This document shows positions 52,028-62,259 of a stretch of DNA of 64,000 nt, in pieces (the first letter of the stretch is position 1; the number at the start of each line of letters is the position of its first letter). This stretch comes from Kribbella amoyensis (GTDB lineage: Bacteria; Actinomycetota; Actinomycetes; Propionibacteriales; Kribbellaceae), in contig NZ_VIVK01000001.1 of the NCBI RefSeq assembly GCF_007828865.1, positions 1,798,001 through 1,862,000 of the forward strand, written 5' to 3'. A program made the translations under genes and the position numbers. The notes beneath the pieces are model-generated. The model saw only the letters and a list, made by a program, of their open reading frames with translations, had not been told where the DNA came from and did no database searches.

Positions 52028-52750
52028 ATGCCGATCGAGAGCGACCATCGCGGGTCGGACTCGCCCTACGTCGCACGGGTCTGGCGCGGCCGCACGTCCG
52101 GCGTGCACCGGATGACCTCGATCGCCACGTCGACCTGGGAACTGGTCTTCTGGGAGGAGCGCGGCGTCATGCACGCCGCCGTGAGCGGACCGGAGACGAG
52201 AGCGTCGAGTGCCGAGACCGGGGGCGACTCGGAGTCGTTCGGGATCACCTTCGCGCACGGCACCTCGATGCCCCATCTCCCGATCGGTGCGCTCGTCGAC
52301 GGCGGCCGGGACAGTCCGCACGTGACCGCACGGACGTTCCGCCTGCGCGACGAGGAGTGGCAGATCCCCGACTTCGACGACGCGGAGTTGCTGGTGGAGA
52401 AGCTGGTACGCGCCGGCGTTCTGGTGCGTGATCCGCTCGTGGACGACGTGGTCTGGGGCGGCGCCGCACGGGTCGGATCGCGGGCAGTGCAGCGCCGCGT
52501 GGCCGCGGCCACCGGGCTCACCCAGGGCGCGATCCGTCAGATCGAACGGGCGCGCGAGGCTGCGGTGCTGCTCAGGGCGGGAGTCCCCGCGCTGGATGTC
52601 GTGCACCGGCTCGGCTACTACGACCAGCCGCACCTGGCCCGCTCCCTGCAACGGTTCATCGGCCGAACTGCCACCCAACTGCGGCAGCCGGACCCCACTG
52701 CCGATCCACTGTCGCTTCTGTACAAGCCCGAGCATCCGGACGGCTCATAG
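52028..52750 (+). CDS. AraC-family transcriptional regulator
   Basis: 240 residues from ATG 52028. C-terminal AraC helix-turn-helix pair (AATGLTQGAIRQIERAREAAVLLRAGVPALDVVHRLGYYDQPHLARSLQRFIGRT); the N-terminal part is a cupin-like sensor (TWELVFWEERGVMHAAVSGP) that keeps a Trp/Glu pattern. It probably controls the downstream hydrolase and DHFR-like reductase. Confidence 0.85.
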   Translation: MPIESDHRGSDSPYVARVWRGRTSGVHRMTSIATSTWELVFWEERGVMHAAVSGPETRASSAETGGDSESFGITFAHGTSMPHLPIGALVDGGRDSPHVTARTFRLRDEEWQIPDFDDAELLVEKLVRAGVLVRDPLVDDVVWGGAARVGSRAVQRRVAAATGLTQGAIRQIERAREAAVLLRAGVPALDVVHRLGYYDQPHLARSLQRFIGRTATQLRQPDPTADPLSLLYKPEHPDGS

Positions 52751-52802
52751 CGTCGTGTGCGTGCGGTGAACGTCACCGCGCACCCGATGAAAGGCCACTC
52801 CA

Positions 52803-53618
52803 ATGCCAGATGGCACCGTCACCTCCGCCGACGGCACCACCATCGCCTACACGGCGTGGGGCGCCGGCGACCCGATCGTCATGATCGACGGTTCGACCGC
52901 CTATCGCGCCGCGAACCCGTTGAACCAGGAGACGGCGGAACTGCTCGCCGACGACTTCCTGGTCGTCAACTACGACCGGCGCGGTCGCGGCGAGAGCGGC
53001 GACACCCCGCCCTACGTCGTCGAGCGCGAGTTCGAGGACCTCGAGGCGATCCTCGAACAGGTCGGTCAGGGGCGCCCGGCGACCGTGTTCGGCTGGTCCT
53101 CCGGCGGCAATCTCGCGCTCAACGCCGCCCAGGACGGTGTGCCGATCGCACGTCTCGCGCTGTTCGAGCCGAACGCGGCCATCGACGACACTCGTCCCCC
53201 GCTGCCCGACGACTACGTCGAGCGCCTCGACGCGGCCGTCGCCGCCGGCCGGCCGGGCGATGCGGTCGCCCTGTTCATGACCGCCGCGGCCATGATGCCC
53301 GAGGAGATGGTCGCCGGGATGCGCGAGCAGGACTTCTGGGCCGGACTGGAGGCCGTCGCCCCCACGATCGCCTATGACGCCCGTCAGGTCGGCGACACCC
53401 TCTCCGGGAAGCCGCTGCGCCCCGAGCTGTGGATGCGGATCGCCGTCCCGGTCCTGGTGATGCACGGGATCGACACCTGGCCGGCCCTGGCCGCGGGCTC
53501 CCGCGCCATCGCCGCGCACCTGCCCACCTCCACCCTCGCGCCGGTCCCCGGTGCGGAGCACTCGACCACCGCCGACGTGCTGGCCGCCGCGCTGCGCTCG
53601 TTCATCAAGGAGAACTGA
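52803..53618 (+). CDS. Alpha/beta hydrolase
   Basis: 271 residues. AVFGWSSGGNLAL with the nucleophile Ser in G-W-S-S-G, RGRGESGD and a catalytic GIDTWPALAAGSRAIAAH His region late in the protein. Classic cytoplasmic alpha/beta hydrolase; substrate unknown. In one unit with the AraC regulator and the RibD/DHFR-like gene. Confidence 0.88.
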   Translation: MPDGTVTSADGTTIAYTAWGAGDPIVMIDGSTAYRAANPLNQETAELLADDFLVVNYDRRGRGESGDTPPYVVEREFEDLEAILEQVGQGRPATVFGWSSGGNLALNAAQDGVPIARLALFEPNAAIDDTRPPLPDDYVERLDAAVAAGRPGDAVALFMTAAAMMPEEMVAGMREQDFWAGLEAVAPTIAYDARQVGDTLSGKPLRPELWMRIAVPVLVMHGIDTWPALAAGSRAIAAHLPTSTLAPVPGAEHSTTADVLAAALRSFIKEN

Positions 53619-53619
53619 G

Positions 53620-54183
53620 ATGGGAAAGATCGTGCTCACCGAGTTCATCTCCATCGACGGCGTCGTGGAAGCACCCGGCGGCGAGAACTTCAGGTACGAG
53701 AACTGGACCTTCGAGTTCGACCGCGGAGACGGCGAAAGATACAAGGAGGCCGAAGCGCTTGGGGCCACGGCGCTCCTGCTGGGACGGAAGACCTACGAAG
53801 GCTTCTCCGGCGCCTGGCCCCAGTACGAGGGCGAGCTTGCCGACAAGTACAACAGCATGCCCAAGTACGTCGTCTCCCGTACCCTCACCGACCCCAAGTG
53901 GGCAGGCACGACCGTGCTGTCTGGCGACCTGAAGGAGGAGGTGACCCGGCTCAAGCAAGAGGTCGACGGTGAGATCTCCGTGGCCGGGAGCATTCAGCTC
54001 GCCCAGGGACTCCTCGCCCTCGACCTCGTCGACGAGATCCACCTGATGGCCTCACCGCTCGTTCTCGGCCACGGCCGCCGGCTCTGGACCGATACGCCCG
54101 ACAAGACCGCGTGGACGCTCAGCGAAGCGACGGTGTACGGCGACAGCACCCTGCTCACCGTCTACCAACGCCGCGCCGTGTAG
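53620..54183 (+). CDS. Dihydrofolate reductase family (RibD C-terminal-like) reductase
   Basis: 187 residues from ATG 53620 (AAGGAG about 7 nt upstream). RibD_C/DHFR-like fold: KIVLTEFISIDGVVEAPGGE (N-terminal strand and loop), LLLGRKTYEGFSGAWP and SVAGSIQLAQGLLALDLVDE. Members reduce diverse substrates; in actinobacteria they often sit in small stress operons with AraC regulators and alpha/beta hydrolases, as here. Exact substrate unknown. Confidence 0.9.
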   Translation: MGKIVLTEFISIDGVVEAPGGENFRYENWTFEFDRGDGERYKEAEALGATALLLGRKTYEGFSGAWPQYEGELADKYNSMPKYVVSRTLTDPKWAGTTVLSGDLKEEVTRLKQEVDGEISVAGSIQLAQGLLALDLVDEIHLMASPLVLGHGRRLWTDTPDKTAWTLSEATVYGDSTLLTVYQRRAV

Positions 54184-54200
54184 ACCAGAGGCCGAACCGG

Positions 54201-54803
54201 TCAGTGCGCCAGCGCCTGGTCCAGGATCTTCGACCACTGACGTACGATCCCCCGCCTCCGCGCACTGTCGTCGGTCAGCAGATCGGCAAGCCCCAACCCG
54301 CGAGCCATGTCCAGTACGCCCTGCACCGTCTCGCGGACCCCGGGCGTCCGCTCGGTCACGTCCAGCACTTCCAGCAACGCGCGGTGTGCCTGCCGCCCGA
54401 CGTGCGACTCCAGCCGCACGATCTGCTGCCGCAACGGTTCCTCCGTCGACGCTGCGACCCACAGGTGGAGCGCAGCACGGAACAGCGGTCCCGTGTAGAC
54501 GTCGGCGAGCATCGACACGATCGCCTCGGTGCGGCCGTCCCCCTCCGGCAGGGCGGCCGCCTGCGAGCGGATCTCGGCCAGCCGCACCTCGGTCATGTAC
54601 TCCACCGCCGCCGCGAACAGGTCTGCCCGGGTCGGGAAGTGGTGCTGCGCCGCACCACGGGAGACACCGGCCCGGGCCGCGACCACGGCGACCGTGGTCG
54701 CGGCGTAGCCGACCTCGGCCAGCGACTCCAGCGACGCCTCCAGCAGCTTCTGCCGGGTGGCCCGGCTGCGGTCCTGCTGAGGCGCCCGCAACGCATCACT
54801 CAC
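54201..54803 (-). CDS. TetR-family regulator of the catabolic operon
   Basis: 200 residues. N-terminal TetR helix-turn-helix (RQKLLEASLESLAEVGYAATTVAVVAARAGVSRGAAQHHFPTRADL) and a ligand-binding helical domain. Its start overlaps the upstream AMP-ligase gene by 8 nt, so it is the last gene of the operon and probably its regulator (promoter-distal placement is unusual). Confidence 0.9.
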   Translation of the reverse strand: MSDALRAPQQDRSRATRQKLLEASLESLAEVGYAATTVAVVAARAGVSRGAAQHHFPTRADLFAAAVEYMTEVRLAEIRSQAAALPEGDGRTEAIVSMLADVYTGPLFRAALHLWVAASTEEPLRQQIVRLESHVGRQAHRALLEVLDVTERTPGVRETVQGVLDMARGLGLADLLTDDSARRRGIVRQWSKILDQALAH

Positions 54804-56361
54804 GCGCGGCCTCCCGGGTTCTGAGCTCGCGGCGCAGGATCTTGCCGGACGCCGCCTTCGGTACGGCTTCGATGAACTCCACCTGCCGCACCTTCTTGTA
54901 CGGTGCCACCCGGGCCGCCACGTAGTCGATCACGTCCTGCTCGGTCAGCGTGGCGCCGGGCATCGGTACCACGAACGCCTTCGGGACCTCGTTGCCCTCG
55001 GACTGCACCCCGATCACGGCCGCGTCGGCGATCCGGTCGTCGGTGAGCAGGACGGCCTCCAGTTCGGCCGGCGGTACCTGGTACCCGTGGTACTTGATCA
55101 GCTCCTTCACCCGGTCGACCACGTACAGGTAGCCGCGCGGATCCACCCGGCCGATGTCGCCGGTGTGCAGCCAGCCGTCCGGGTCGATGGTGGCGTCGGT
55201 GTCCGCCGGCCGGCCGAGGTACCCCTTCATCACCTGCGGGCCGCGGATCCAGATCTCGCCGGTGCCGCCGTCCTCGACATCGTTGCCGTCGGCACCGACC
55301 AGCCGCATCTCGGTGGACGGGAACAGCTTGCCGACGGCCCCGGGCGGCGGGTCCTGGTCGTCCTGCGGAACGGCATGCGTCCCCGGCGAGAGCTCGGTCA
55401 TCCCGTACGCCTGCAGTACCGCGTGCAGCCCGAGCCGCTTCGCGCAAGCCTCCGCCAGCTCACCGTCCAACGGTGCCGCGGCGCTGGTCACGTACTTCAG
55501 CGCGGACAGGTCGACGCCGTCGACGGCCGGGTGTTTCGCCAGCGCCAGCACGACCGGCGGGGCGACGAAGGCGCGGGTGATCTTCTGCTCGTCCAGGGTG
55601 CGGAGGAACTGCTCCAGGTCGAACTTCGGCAGCACCACCACGGTCGCGCCGAGCCGCAGCGGCAGGTTCATCAGCACGGTCAGCCCGTAGATGTGGAAGA
55701 ACGGCAGGATCGCGATGATCCGCTCGTCCTCGGTCACGTTGATGGTGATCTCCGCCTGGGAGATGTTCGTCCCGATGTTGCGGTGCGTCAGCATCACGCC
55801 CTTGGCCGCACCCGTCGTCCCACTCGAGTACGGCAGCACCGCGACGTCCTCGGCCGGGTCGATCTCCACCACCGGCTCCGGCCCCGTGCTCGCAATCAGC
55901 TCCAGCACCGACCGGTACCCCTCGGCCTGGTCGCAGACGAAGATCTGCTCCACGTCGGTCCCGGCGACAGCCGCGGTCGCCACCGGCAGGAACAGCGAAA
56001 TCGTCACCAGCAACTTCGCCTTCGAGTCGACCAGTTGCTTGTGCAACTCGTCCGCGGTGTACAGCGCGTTGACCGTGGTCACCGTCGCACCTGCCCGGGT
56101 CGCCCCGTAGAACACGGCCGGGTACAGGATCGTGTTGGGGCTGTAGAGCGCGATCACATCGCCGTGCCGGATCCCCAGCTCGGCGAACCCGGCCGCGATC
56201 CGCCGGCTCATCTGGTCGAGCTGGTGGTACGTGATCTCGCGGCCGGTCACGCCGTCGACCAGCGCGGGCCGGTCGCCGTACTCCGCGGCACGGCCGAGGA
56301 CGGCGTCGTGGATCGGCAGGTCGAGCACTTCGACGGGCGGGAAGTCACTGGTGATGATCAT
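54796..56361 (-). CDS. AMP-forming acyl-CoA ligase
   Basis: 521 residues. ANL-family motifs: LPYSSGTTGAAKGVMLTHRN (A3), YGMTELSPGTH (A5), GEIWIRGPQVMKGYLG (A8-type hinge) and a C-terminal PKAASGKILRRELR with the catalytic Lys. Activates the operon's substrate acid to its CoA thioester. 54 nt downstream of the acyl-CoA dehydrogenase. Confidence 0.92.
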   Translation of the reverse strand: MIITSDFPPVEVLDLPIHDAVLGRAAEYGDRPALVDGVTGREITYHQLDQMSRRIAAGFAELGIRHGDVIALYSPNTILYPAVFYGATRAGATVTTVNALYTADELHKQLVDSKAKLLVTISLFLPVATAAVAGTDVEQIFVCDQAEGYRSVLELIASTGPEPVVEIDPAEDVAVLPYSSGTTGAAKGVMLTHRNIGTNISQAEITINVTEDERIIAILPFFHIYGLTVLMNLPLRLGATVVVLPKFDLEQFLRTLDEQKITRAFVAPPVVLALAKHPAVDGVDLSALKYVTSAAAPLDGELAEACAKRLGLHAVLQAYGMTELSPGTHAVPQDDQDPPPGAVGKLFPSTEMRLVGADGNDVEDGGTGEIWIRGPQVMKGYLGRPADTDATIDPDGWLHTGDIGRVDPRGYLYVVDRVKELIKYHGYQVPPAELEAVLLTDDRIADAAVIGVQSEGNEVPKAFVVPMPGATLTEQDVIDYVAARVAPYKKVRQVEFIEAVPKAASGKILRRELRTREAARE

Positions 56362-56415
56362 CGGCGGATCCTCTCGGCGATACGCGCTCCGGTGGTGGTC
56401 AGACTGTGGCGGACA

Positions 56416-57573
56416 TCAGTACGACTTCGGTAGACCCAGGGAGTGCTGGGCGACGAAGTTGAGGATCATCTCCCGGCTGACCGGGGCGATCCGGGTGGCC
56501 CGGGCCGCGGCGACCAGCGAGGCGACGCCGTACTCGACCGTCATCCCGTTGCCGCCCAGCGACTGCACGGCCTGGTCGGTGGACCGGACGCACGCTTCGC
56601 CGGCCGCGTACTTGGCCATGTTCGCGGCCTCCCCGGCGGCCAGGTCGTCGCCCGCGTCGTACAGCGCGGCCGCCTTCTGCATCATCAGCCGGGCCAGCTC
56701 GAGCTCGATCTTGATCTGCGCCAACGGATGCGCCAGGCCTTGGTGGGCACCGATCGGCTGCTTCCAGACCTGGCGCTCCTTCACGTACGCGACCGCCTTG
56801 TCGAGCGCGTGCCGGCCGATCCCGACGGCGAACGCGGACGCCATGATCCGCTCCGGGTTGAGCCCCGCGAACAGTTGCAGCAGCGCGGCGTCCTCCGACC
56901 CGACCAGCGCGTCGGCAGGCAACGCGACATCGTCGAGGAACAACGCGAACTGCTTGTCCGGGCTGATCAGGTCCATTTCGATCTGCCGGTACTCGACCCC
57001 GGCCGCCCTGGTCGGCACGATGAACAGCGCCGGCTTCAACCGCCCGGTCCGCGCGTCCTCGGTCCGGCCGACCACCAGGACCGCCTGGGCGACGTCGAGG
57101 CCGGAGATGTACACCTTGCGCCCGGACAACGACCAGCCGTCCGGGGTCCGCCGGGCGGTGGTGGTGATGTTGTGCGAGTTCGATCCCGCGTCCGGCTCGG
57201 TGATCGCGAACGCCATCGTGACCGACCCGTCCGCGAGCCGGGGCAACCACCGCGCCTTCTGCTCATCGGTACCGAACCGGCTGATCACCGTGCCGCAGAT
57301 CGCGGGCGACACGACCATCATCAACAGCGGACACCCGGCCGCGCCGAGCTCCTCGAGCACGATGGACAGGTCCGCCATGCCGCCACCGCCCCCGCCGTAC
57401 TCCTCGGGCAGGTTGACGCCGAGATAGCCGAGCTTGCCCGCCTCCTGCCAGAGCTCGGTGGTCTGCCCGCCGGTCCGCGCCTTCTCGGTGAACCAGGCAT
57501 ACCCGTACTTCTTCCCCAGCTCGCCGACCGCCGACCGCAGTGCGCGGCGTTCGTCTGACTCGGTGAAAGTCAT
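56416..57573 (-). CDS. Acyl-CoA dehydrogenase (second of two)
   Basis: 385 residues from ATG 57573, overlapping the carboxylase alpha stop by one base (TGATG). Signatures: AFAITEPDAGSNSHNITT (first ACAD signature) and QSLGGNGMTVEYGVA plus the catalytic-base region in the C-terminal half. A paralogue at 61126 lies in the same operon. Oxidises the operon's acyl-CoA intermediate. Confidence 0.92.
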   Translation of the reverse strand: MTFTESDERRALRSAVGELGKKYGYAWFTEKARTGGQTTELWQEAGKLGYLGVNLPEEYGGGGGGMADLSIVLEELGAAGCPLLMMVVSPAICGTVISRFGTDEQKARWLPRLADGSVTMAFAITEPDAGSNSHNITTTARRTPDGWSLSGRKVYISGLDVAQAVLVVGRTEDARTGRLKPALFIVPTRAAGVEYRQIEMDLISPDKQFALFLDDVALPADALVGSEDAALLQLFAGLNPERIMASAFAVGIGRHALDKAVAYVKERQVWKQPIGAHQGLAHPLAQIKIELELARLMMQKAAALYDAGDDLAAGEAANMAKYAAGEACVRSTDQAVQSLGGNGMTVEYGVASLVAAARATRIAPVSREMILNFVAQHSLGLPKSY

Positions 57574-59558
57574 CAATCCTCCCCTGGTACACGAACGACC
57601 GCGAGAACCGTGCCGATCTCGACCTGCTGACCTGCCGCGACGTCCAGCTCGGCGACCACGCCGTCGGCCGGGGCGGCGATGGTGTGCTCCATCTTCATCG
57701 CCTCCAGCCAGACCAGCGGTTCGCCCTGTTTCACCTCGTCGCCGACCGCGACCCCGACCCGGATCACCGTGCCGGGCATCGGCGCGAGCAACGATCCGGC
57801 CGCGAGCTGGTGCGCCGGATCCGGGAACCGCTCGACCGGCGTCAACGCGACGCTCCCGAGCGACGAATCCACGCAGACCAGCCCGTCGTACGCCGCGACG
57901 CCGAACCTCCGCCGAACCCCCTCGAGCTCCAGCACCACCTCGTCCGCCTCGGCCCGGATCAAGACGACGTTGCCAGAAGCAACCAGTCCGTCCCGGGTCA
58001 GCCGGTACTCGACCTCGTACGCAACGTCCCCGGCAACGTACGACTTCCGCTGCGGCTGCGACGCCAGGTTCCGCCACCCGCTCGGGAGCCGGCCCTGGAC
58101 CGGCGCCGTGGTCCGCCGGTACGCCGCGTCGGCCAACGCGGCCGCGAGCGCCGACAGCTCCACGGCCGCCTTGTCCGCCAGGGGTTCCGCGAGGGCGTCG
58201 AGGCCGTGCCGGTCGAAGAACGCGGTGTCGGTCTCACCGGCGAGGAAGGCCGGATGCCGCAGGATCCGGACCAGCAGATCCCGGTTCGTCCGGACGCCGT
58301 GGATCCGGGCTCGCGCGAGCTCGGCCGCGAGCCGGTGCGCGGCCTCGGTCCGAGTGGCACCCCAGACGACCACCTTGGCGAGCATCGCGTCGTAGTACGG
58401 GGACACCTCCGACCCGCTGACCACGCCGGAGTCGACCCGGATCCACGGCGCTTCCTCCCGCGATCCGCCCGGCCCGAACTCGGCAACGCGGTCGCTCAAC
58501 AAGAAGTGGTGGAGGCGTCCGGTCTGCGGCTGCCAGTCGTTCGCGGGATCCTCGGCGTACAGGCGGACCTCGATCGAGTGACCGACCGCGGCCGGTGGCT
58601 CCGGCGGCAACGCTTCTCCGGACGCGACGGCGAACTGCCAGGCGACCAGGTCCAGTCCGGTCGTCGACTCGGTGACCGGGTGTTCGACCTGGAGCCGGGT
58701 GTTCATCTCCAGGAAGGAGAAGGCACCGTTGTCGTCGGCAAGGAATTCGACCGTGCCCGCCCCGACGTACCCGATCGCCTCGGCTGCCGTCCTGGCCGCG
58801 GCGAACAACTCCGCCCGCATCGCCGGGATCCGCTCCACCAACGGCGACGGCGCCTCCTCGACGACCTTCTGGTGCCGTCGCTGGATCGAGCACTCCCGCT
58901 CACCGACGGCCCACACGGTGCCGTGTTGATCCGCGAGCACCTGCACCTCGATGTGCCGCCCGGTCGCGAGGTACCGCTCGCAGAACACGGTCCCGTCCCC
59001 GAACGCGGACAGTGCCTCCGCGGATGCGGCATCGATCTCCGCGGCGAGATCCTCGAGCCGATGGACGACCCGCATCCCGCGCCCACCGCCGCCGGCCGAC
59101 GCCTTCACCAACACGGGCAGGTCGGTGGCCTCGACCGACGCGGGTGTCAGCTCGGCGAGCACCGGAACCCCGGCCGCCGCCATCAGCTTCTTCGCCTCGA
59201 TCTTCGACCCCATCGACGAGATCGCCGCGACCGGCGGTCCGATCCAGGTCAGCCCGGCGTCCAGGACCGCCTGCGCGAACTCCGCGTTCTCCGACAGGAA
59301 CCCGTACCCGGGATGCACCGCGTCCGCCCCCACCCGCCGAGCCGCCTCGACGACGAGCTCGGCCCGCAGGTACGTCTCACCAGGCGTGTTCCCTGGAAGG
59401 TGAACGGCCGCGTCCGCCTCCCCGACGTACGGCGCCTCCGCATCCGCGGTCGAGTGCACGGCCACGCACTCCACCCCGAGCGCCCGCGCGGTCCGGAACA
59501 CCCGGCGCGCGATCTCTCCCCGATTGGCAACGAGCACTGAGCTGATCACGCGGATCAC
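57573..59558 (-). CDS. Acyl-CoA carboxylase alpha subunit (biotin carboxylase + biotinyl domain)
   Basis: 661 residues from GTG 59558. Biotin-carboxylase domain with [17 protein letters not shown] (ATP loop) and [16 protein letters not shown], then a C-terminal biotinyl domain with [16 protein letters not shown] (the AMKM biotinylation Lys). This is the LiuD/AtuF-type subunit that carboxylates methylcrotonyl- or geranyl-CoA. Overlaps the beta-subunit gene by GTGA. Together they form an acyl-CoA carboxylase. Confidence 0.92.
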   Translation of the reverse strand: MIRVISSVLVANRGEIARRVFRTARALGVECVAVHSTADAEAPYVGEADAAVHLPGNTPGETYLRAELVVEAARRVGADAVHPGYGFLSENAEFAQAVLDAGLTWIGPPVAAISSMGSKIEAKKLMAAAGVPVLAELTPASVEATDLPVLVKASAGGGGRGMRVVHRLEDLAAEIDAASAEALSAFGDGTVFCERYLATGRHIEVQVLADQHGTVWAVGERECSIQRRHQKVVEEAPSPLVERIPAMRAELFAAARTAAEAIGYVGAGTVEFLADDNGAFSFLEMNTRLQVEHPVTESTTGLDLVAWQFAVASGEALPPEPPAAVGHSIEVRLYAEDPANDWQPQTGRLHHFLLSDRVAEFGPGGSREEAPWIRVDSGVVSGSEVSPYYDAMLAKVVVWGATRTEAAHRLAAELARARIHGVRTNRDLLVRILRHPAFLAGETDTAFFDRHGLDALAEPLADKAAVELSALAAALADAAYRRTTAPVQGRLPSGWRNLASQPQRKSYVAGDVAYEVEYRLTRDGLVASGNVVLIRAEADEVVLELEGVRRRFGVAAYDGLVCVDSSLGSVALTPVERFPDPAHQLAAGSLLAPMPGTVIRVGVAVGDEVKQGEPLVWLEAMKMEHTIAAPADGVVAELDVAAGQQVEIGTVLAVVRVPGED

Positions 59559-61129
59559 ATCCGGAAGACGCCGAAGTTGGCGCCGTCGAAGCGGGTGCCT
59601 TCCACCGGGGCCGAGTGGATGGCGGAGAGGCAGAGGCCGAGCACGGTGCGGGTGTCGCGGGGGTCGATCACGCCGTCGTCGTAGAGGCGGCCGCTGAGGA
59701 ACATCGGCAACGACTCCGCCTCGATCTGGCCCTCGACGTACGCGCGCATCGCGGCGTCACCGTCCTCGTCGTACGGCTGGTTCTTCGCGGCCGCGGCGGC
59801 GCGTGCCACGATCGAGAGCACCCCGGCGAGTTGCTGCGGGCCCATCACGGCCGACTTCGCCGACGGCCAGGCGAAGAGGAAGCGCGGGTCGTACGCCCGG
59901 CCGCACATGCCGTAGTGCCCGGCGCCGTAGGACGCGCCCAGCAGGATCGAGAGGTGCGGGACGCGCGAGTTCGAGACCGCGTTGATCATCTGCGCGCCGT
60001 GCTTGATGATGCCGCGTTGCTCGTACTCCTGGCCGACCATGTACCCGGTGGTGTTGTGCAGGAAGATCAGCGGCGTGCTCGACTGGTTCGCCAGCTGGAT
60101 GAACTGCGCCGCCTTCTGCGACTCCTCGCTGAACAGCACACCCCGCGCGTTCGCGAGGATGCCGACCGGGTACCCGTGCAGCGATGCCCACCCGGTCGCC
60201 AGCGACGAGCCGTACAACGGCTTGAACTCGTCGAACACCGACCCGTCCACCACCCGCGCGATCACGTCCCGCGGATCGAACGGGATCTTCAGGTCCCCCG
60301 GCACGATCCCAAGCAGCTCGTCCGCGTCGTACAACGGCTCCTCGTACTGTGCGGCGGGCGCGGGACCGAGCTTCTTCCAGTTCAACCGGGACACGATCTG
60401 CCGGCCGAGCCGGATCGCGTCCGGCTCGTCGACGGCGAAGTAGTCGGCCAGGCCGGACGTCCGCGCGTGCATCGCGGCTCCACCGAGCGACTCGTCGTCA
60501 GCGTCCTCACCGGTCGCCATCTTCACCAGTGGCGGCCCGGCCAGGAACACCTTCGCACCGCCGTCGACCATCACCACGTAGTCGCTCATGCCGGGGATGT
60601 ACGCGCCGCCGGCGGTGGAGTTGCCGAACACCAGCGCGATCGTCGGGATCCCCTCGGCCGACAACCGGGTCAGGTTGCGGAACATCGCGCCGCCGGGGAT
60701 GAAGATCTCCTTCTGCGTCGGCAGGTCCGCGCCGCCGGACTCGACGAGGCTGATCACCGGCAACCGGTTCGCCCGGGCGATCTCGTCGGCCCGGAGCGCC
60801 TTCTTCAAGGTCCACGGGTTGCTCGCGCCACCCTTGACGGTCGGGTCGTTGGCGGTGATCAGGCACTCGACGCCCTCGACGACGCCGATTCCGGTGACCA
60901 GGCTCGCGCCGACGGTGAAGTCGGAACCCCAGCCGGCCAACGGGGACAGCTCCAGGAACGCCGAGTCCGGATCCAGCAGCAGCTCGATCCGTTCCCGGGC
61001 GAGCAGCTTGCCCCGCCGGTGATGCCGGTCGACGTACTTCTCGCCGCCACCGGCCAGCGCCTTGGCGTGCTCGGCGTCGAGTGCGGCGAGCTTCGCCAGC
61101 ATGGCCTCACGGTTCTCGGTCACGGTCAT
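59555..61129 (-). CDS. Acyl-CoA carboxylase beta (carboxyltransferase) subunit
   Basis: 524 residues from ATG 61129, overlapping the next dehydrogenase stop by ATGA. Carboxyltransferase features: [75 protein letters not shown] and [21 protein letters not shown]. Same subclass as methylcrotonyl-CoA (LiuB) and geranyl-CoA (AtuC) carboxyltransferases. Confidence 0.92.
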   Translation of the reverse strand: MTVTENREAMLAKLAALDAEHAKALAGGGEKYVDRHHRRGKLLARERIELLLDPDSAFLELSPLAGWGSDFTVGASLVTGIGVVEGVECLITANDPTVKGGASNPWTLKKALRADEIARANRLPVISLVESGGADLPTQKEIFIPGGAMFRNLTRLSAEGIPTIALVFGNSTAGGAYIPGMSDYVVMVDGGAKVFLAGPPLVKMATGEDADDESLGGAAMHARTSGLADYFAVDEPDAIRLGRQIVSRLNWKKLGPAPAAQYEEPLYDADELLGIVPGDLKIPFDPRDVIARVVDGSVFDEFKPLYGSSLATGWASLHGYPVGILANARGVLFSEESQKAAQFIQLANQSSTPLIFLHNTTGYMVGQEYEQRGIIKHGAQMINAVSNSRVPHLSILLGASYGAGHYGMCGRAYDPRFLFAWPSAKSAVMGPQQLAGVLSIVARAAAAAKNQPYDEDGDAAMRAYVEGQIEAESLPMFLSGRLYDDGVIDPRDTRTVLGLCLSAIHSAPVEGTRFDGANFGVFRM

Positions 61130-62259
61130 CCGGTGAACCCCAGTCGTCTCGCCGCCAGCCCGGTCAGGATCTCGGTGGTGCCGCCGCCGATCGCGAGGAT
61201 CTTCTGATCGCGGTACTGCCGTTCGACCTCCGCCTCGCGCATGTACCCCAGGCCGCCGTGCAACTGCAGGGCCTGGTCGCAGACCCACTGGCCGGCCTCG
61301 ACGGCGGTGTTCTTCGCGAAGCAGACCTCGGCGATCACGTCGTCCCCGGCCTCGGCCCGCCGGACCACCTCGTGCACGTACACCCTGGCGACGTCGATCC
61401 GCCGGGCCATCTCGGTCAGCGTGTGCTGCACCGTCTGCCGCGAGATCAGCGGCCGCCCGAACGTCTCCCGATCACGGCACCACGCCACCGTGAGATCGAG
61501 CGCGCGCCGGGCCCCGGCGTACGCCTGCACCGCGAGCGTCAGCCGCTCGGCGACGAAGTTCTGCGCGAGCTGGACGAAGCCGGTGCCCTCGGCACCGACC
61601 AGGTTCGCCGCCGGGACCCGGACGTCGGTGAAGGACAGCTCGGCCGTGTCGGAGCAGAGCCAGCCGAGCTTGTCGAGCTTGCGAGAGACCTCGAATCCGG
61701 GCGTCCCCCGCTCGATCACCAGCAGGCTGATCCCGTGCGCACCCGGCTCGCCGGTCCGGACCGCGGTCGTGACGAAGTCGGCTCGGCACCCCGAGGTGAT
61801 GTACGTCTTCGCCCCGTTCACCACGTACTCGTCGCCGTCGCGCCGGGCTGTCGTCCGTAGCGAGGCGACGTCCGATCCGCCGTCCGGCTCGGTGATCGCG
61901 AGCGCACCGATCAGTCGCCCTTCCAGCGTCGGCCGGACCCAGCGGTCGATCTGCACCTGATTGCCAGCGGCAACGATATGGGGGGCGGCGATCCCGACGG
62001 TGAGCAGCGACGCGACCAGTCCGCCCGATCCGCCGGCGTAGTGCAGCTCCTCGACCACCGCGACCGCGTCGGCAAGGGATCCACCGCCACCACCCGCGGA
62101 CTCGGGGAACCCGACACCGAGCAGGCCGAGCTTGCCCGCCTTCTCGTGCAACTCCCGCGGCAGCTCACCAGCCCGCTCCCAAGCGGCCAGCTCCGGCAGA
62201 ACGTCCGACGCCACGAACCGCCGGACCGTCTCCCGCAGGGCCTCCCGCTCGGCGGTCAC
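61126..62259 (-). CDS. Acyl-CoA dehydrogenase (first of two)
   Basis: 377 residues from GTG 62259, overlapping the AtuA-like stop by GTGA. Signatures [42 protein letters not shown] and [16 protein letters not shown]. In terpenoid/branched catabolism two such dehydrogenases act on different intermediates, consistent with this operon. Confidence 0.9.
   Translation of the reverse strand: MTAEREALRETVRRFVASDVLPELAAWERAGELPRELHEKAGKLGLLGVGFPESAGGGGGSLADAVAVVEELHYAGGSGGLVASLLTVGIAAPHIVAAGNQVQIDRWVRPTLEGRLIGALAITEPDGGSDVASLRTTARRDGDEYVVNGAKTYITSGCRADFVTTAVRTGEPGAHGISLLVIERGTPGFEVSRKLDKLGWLCSDTAELSFTDVRVPAANLVGAEGTGFVQLAQNFVAERLTLAVQAYAGARRALDLTVAWCRDRETFGRPLISRQTVQHTLTEMARRIDVARVYVHEVVRRAEAGDDVIAEVCFAKNTAVEAGQWVCDQALQLHGGLGYMREAEVERQYRDQKILAIGGGTTEILTGLAARRLGFTG

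Noticed and set aside
57684-61207. Two plus-strand open frames of 500-600 codons across the carboxylase genes
   Set aside because: Antisense shadows; both carboxylase subunits have full conserved motifs on the minus strand.
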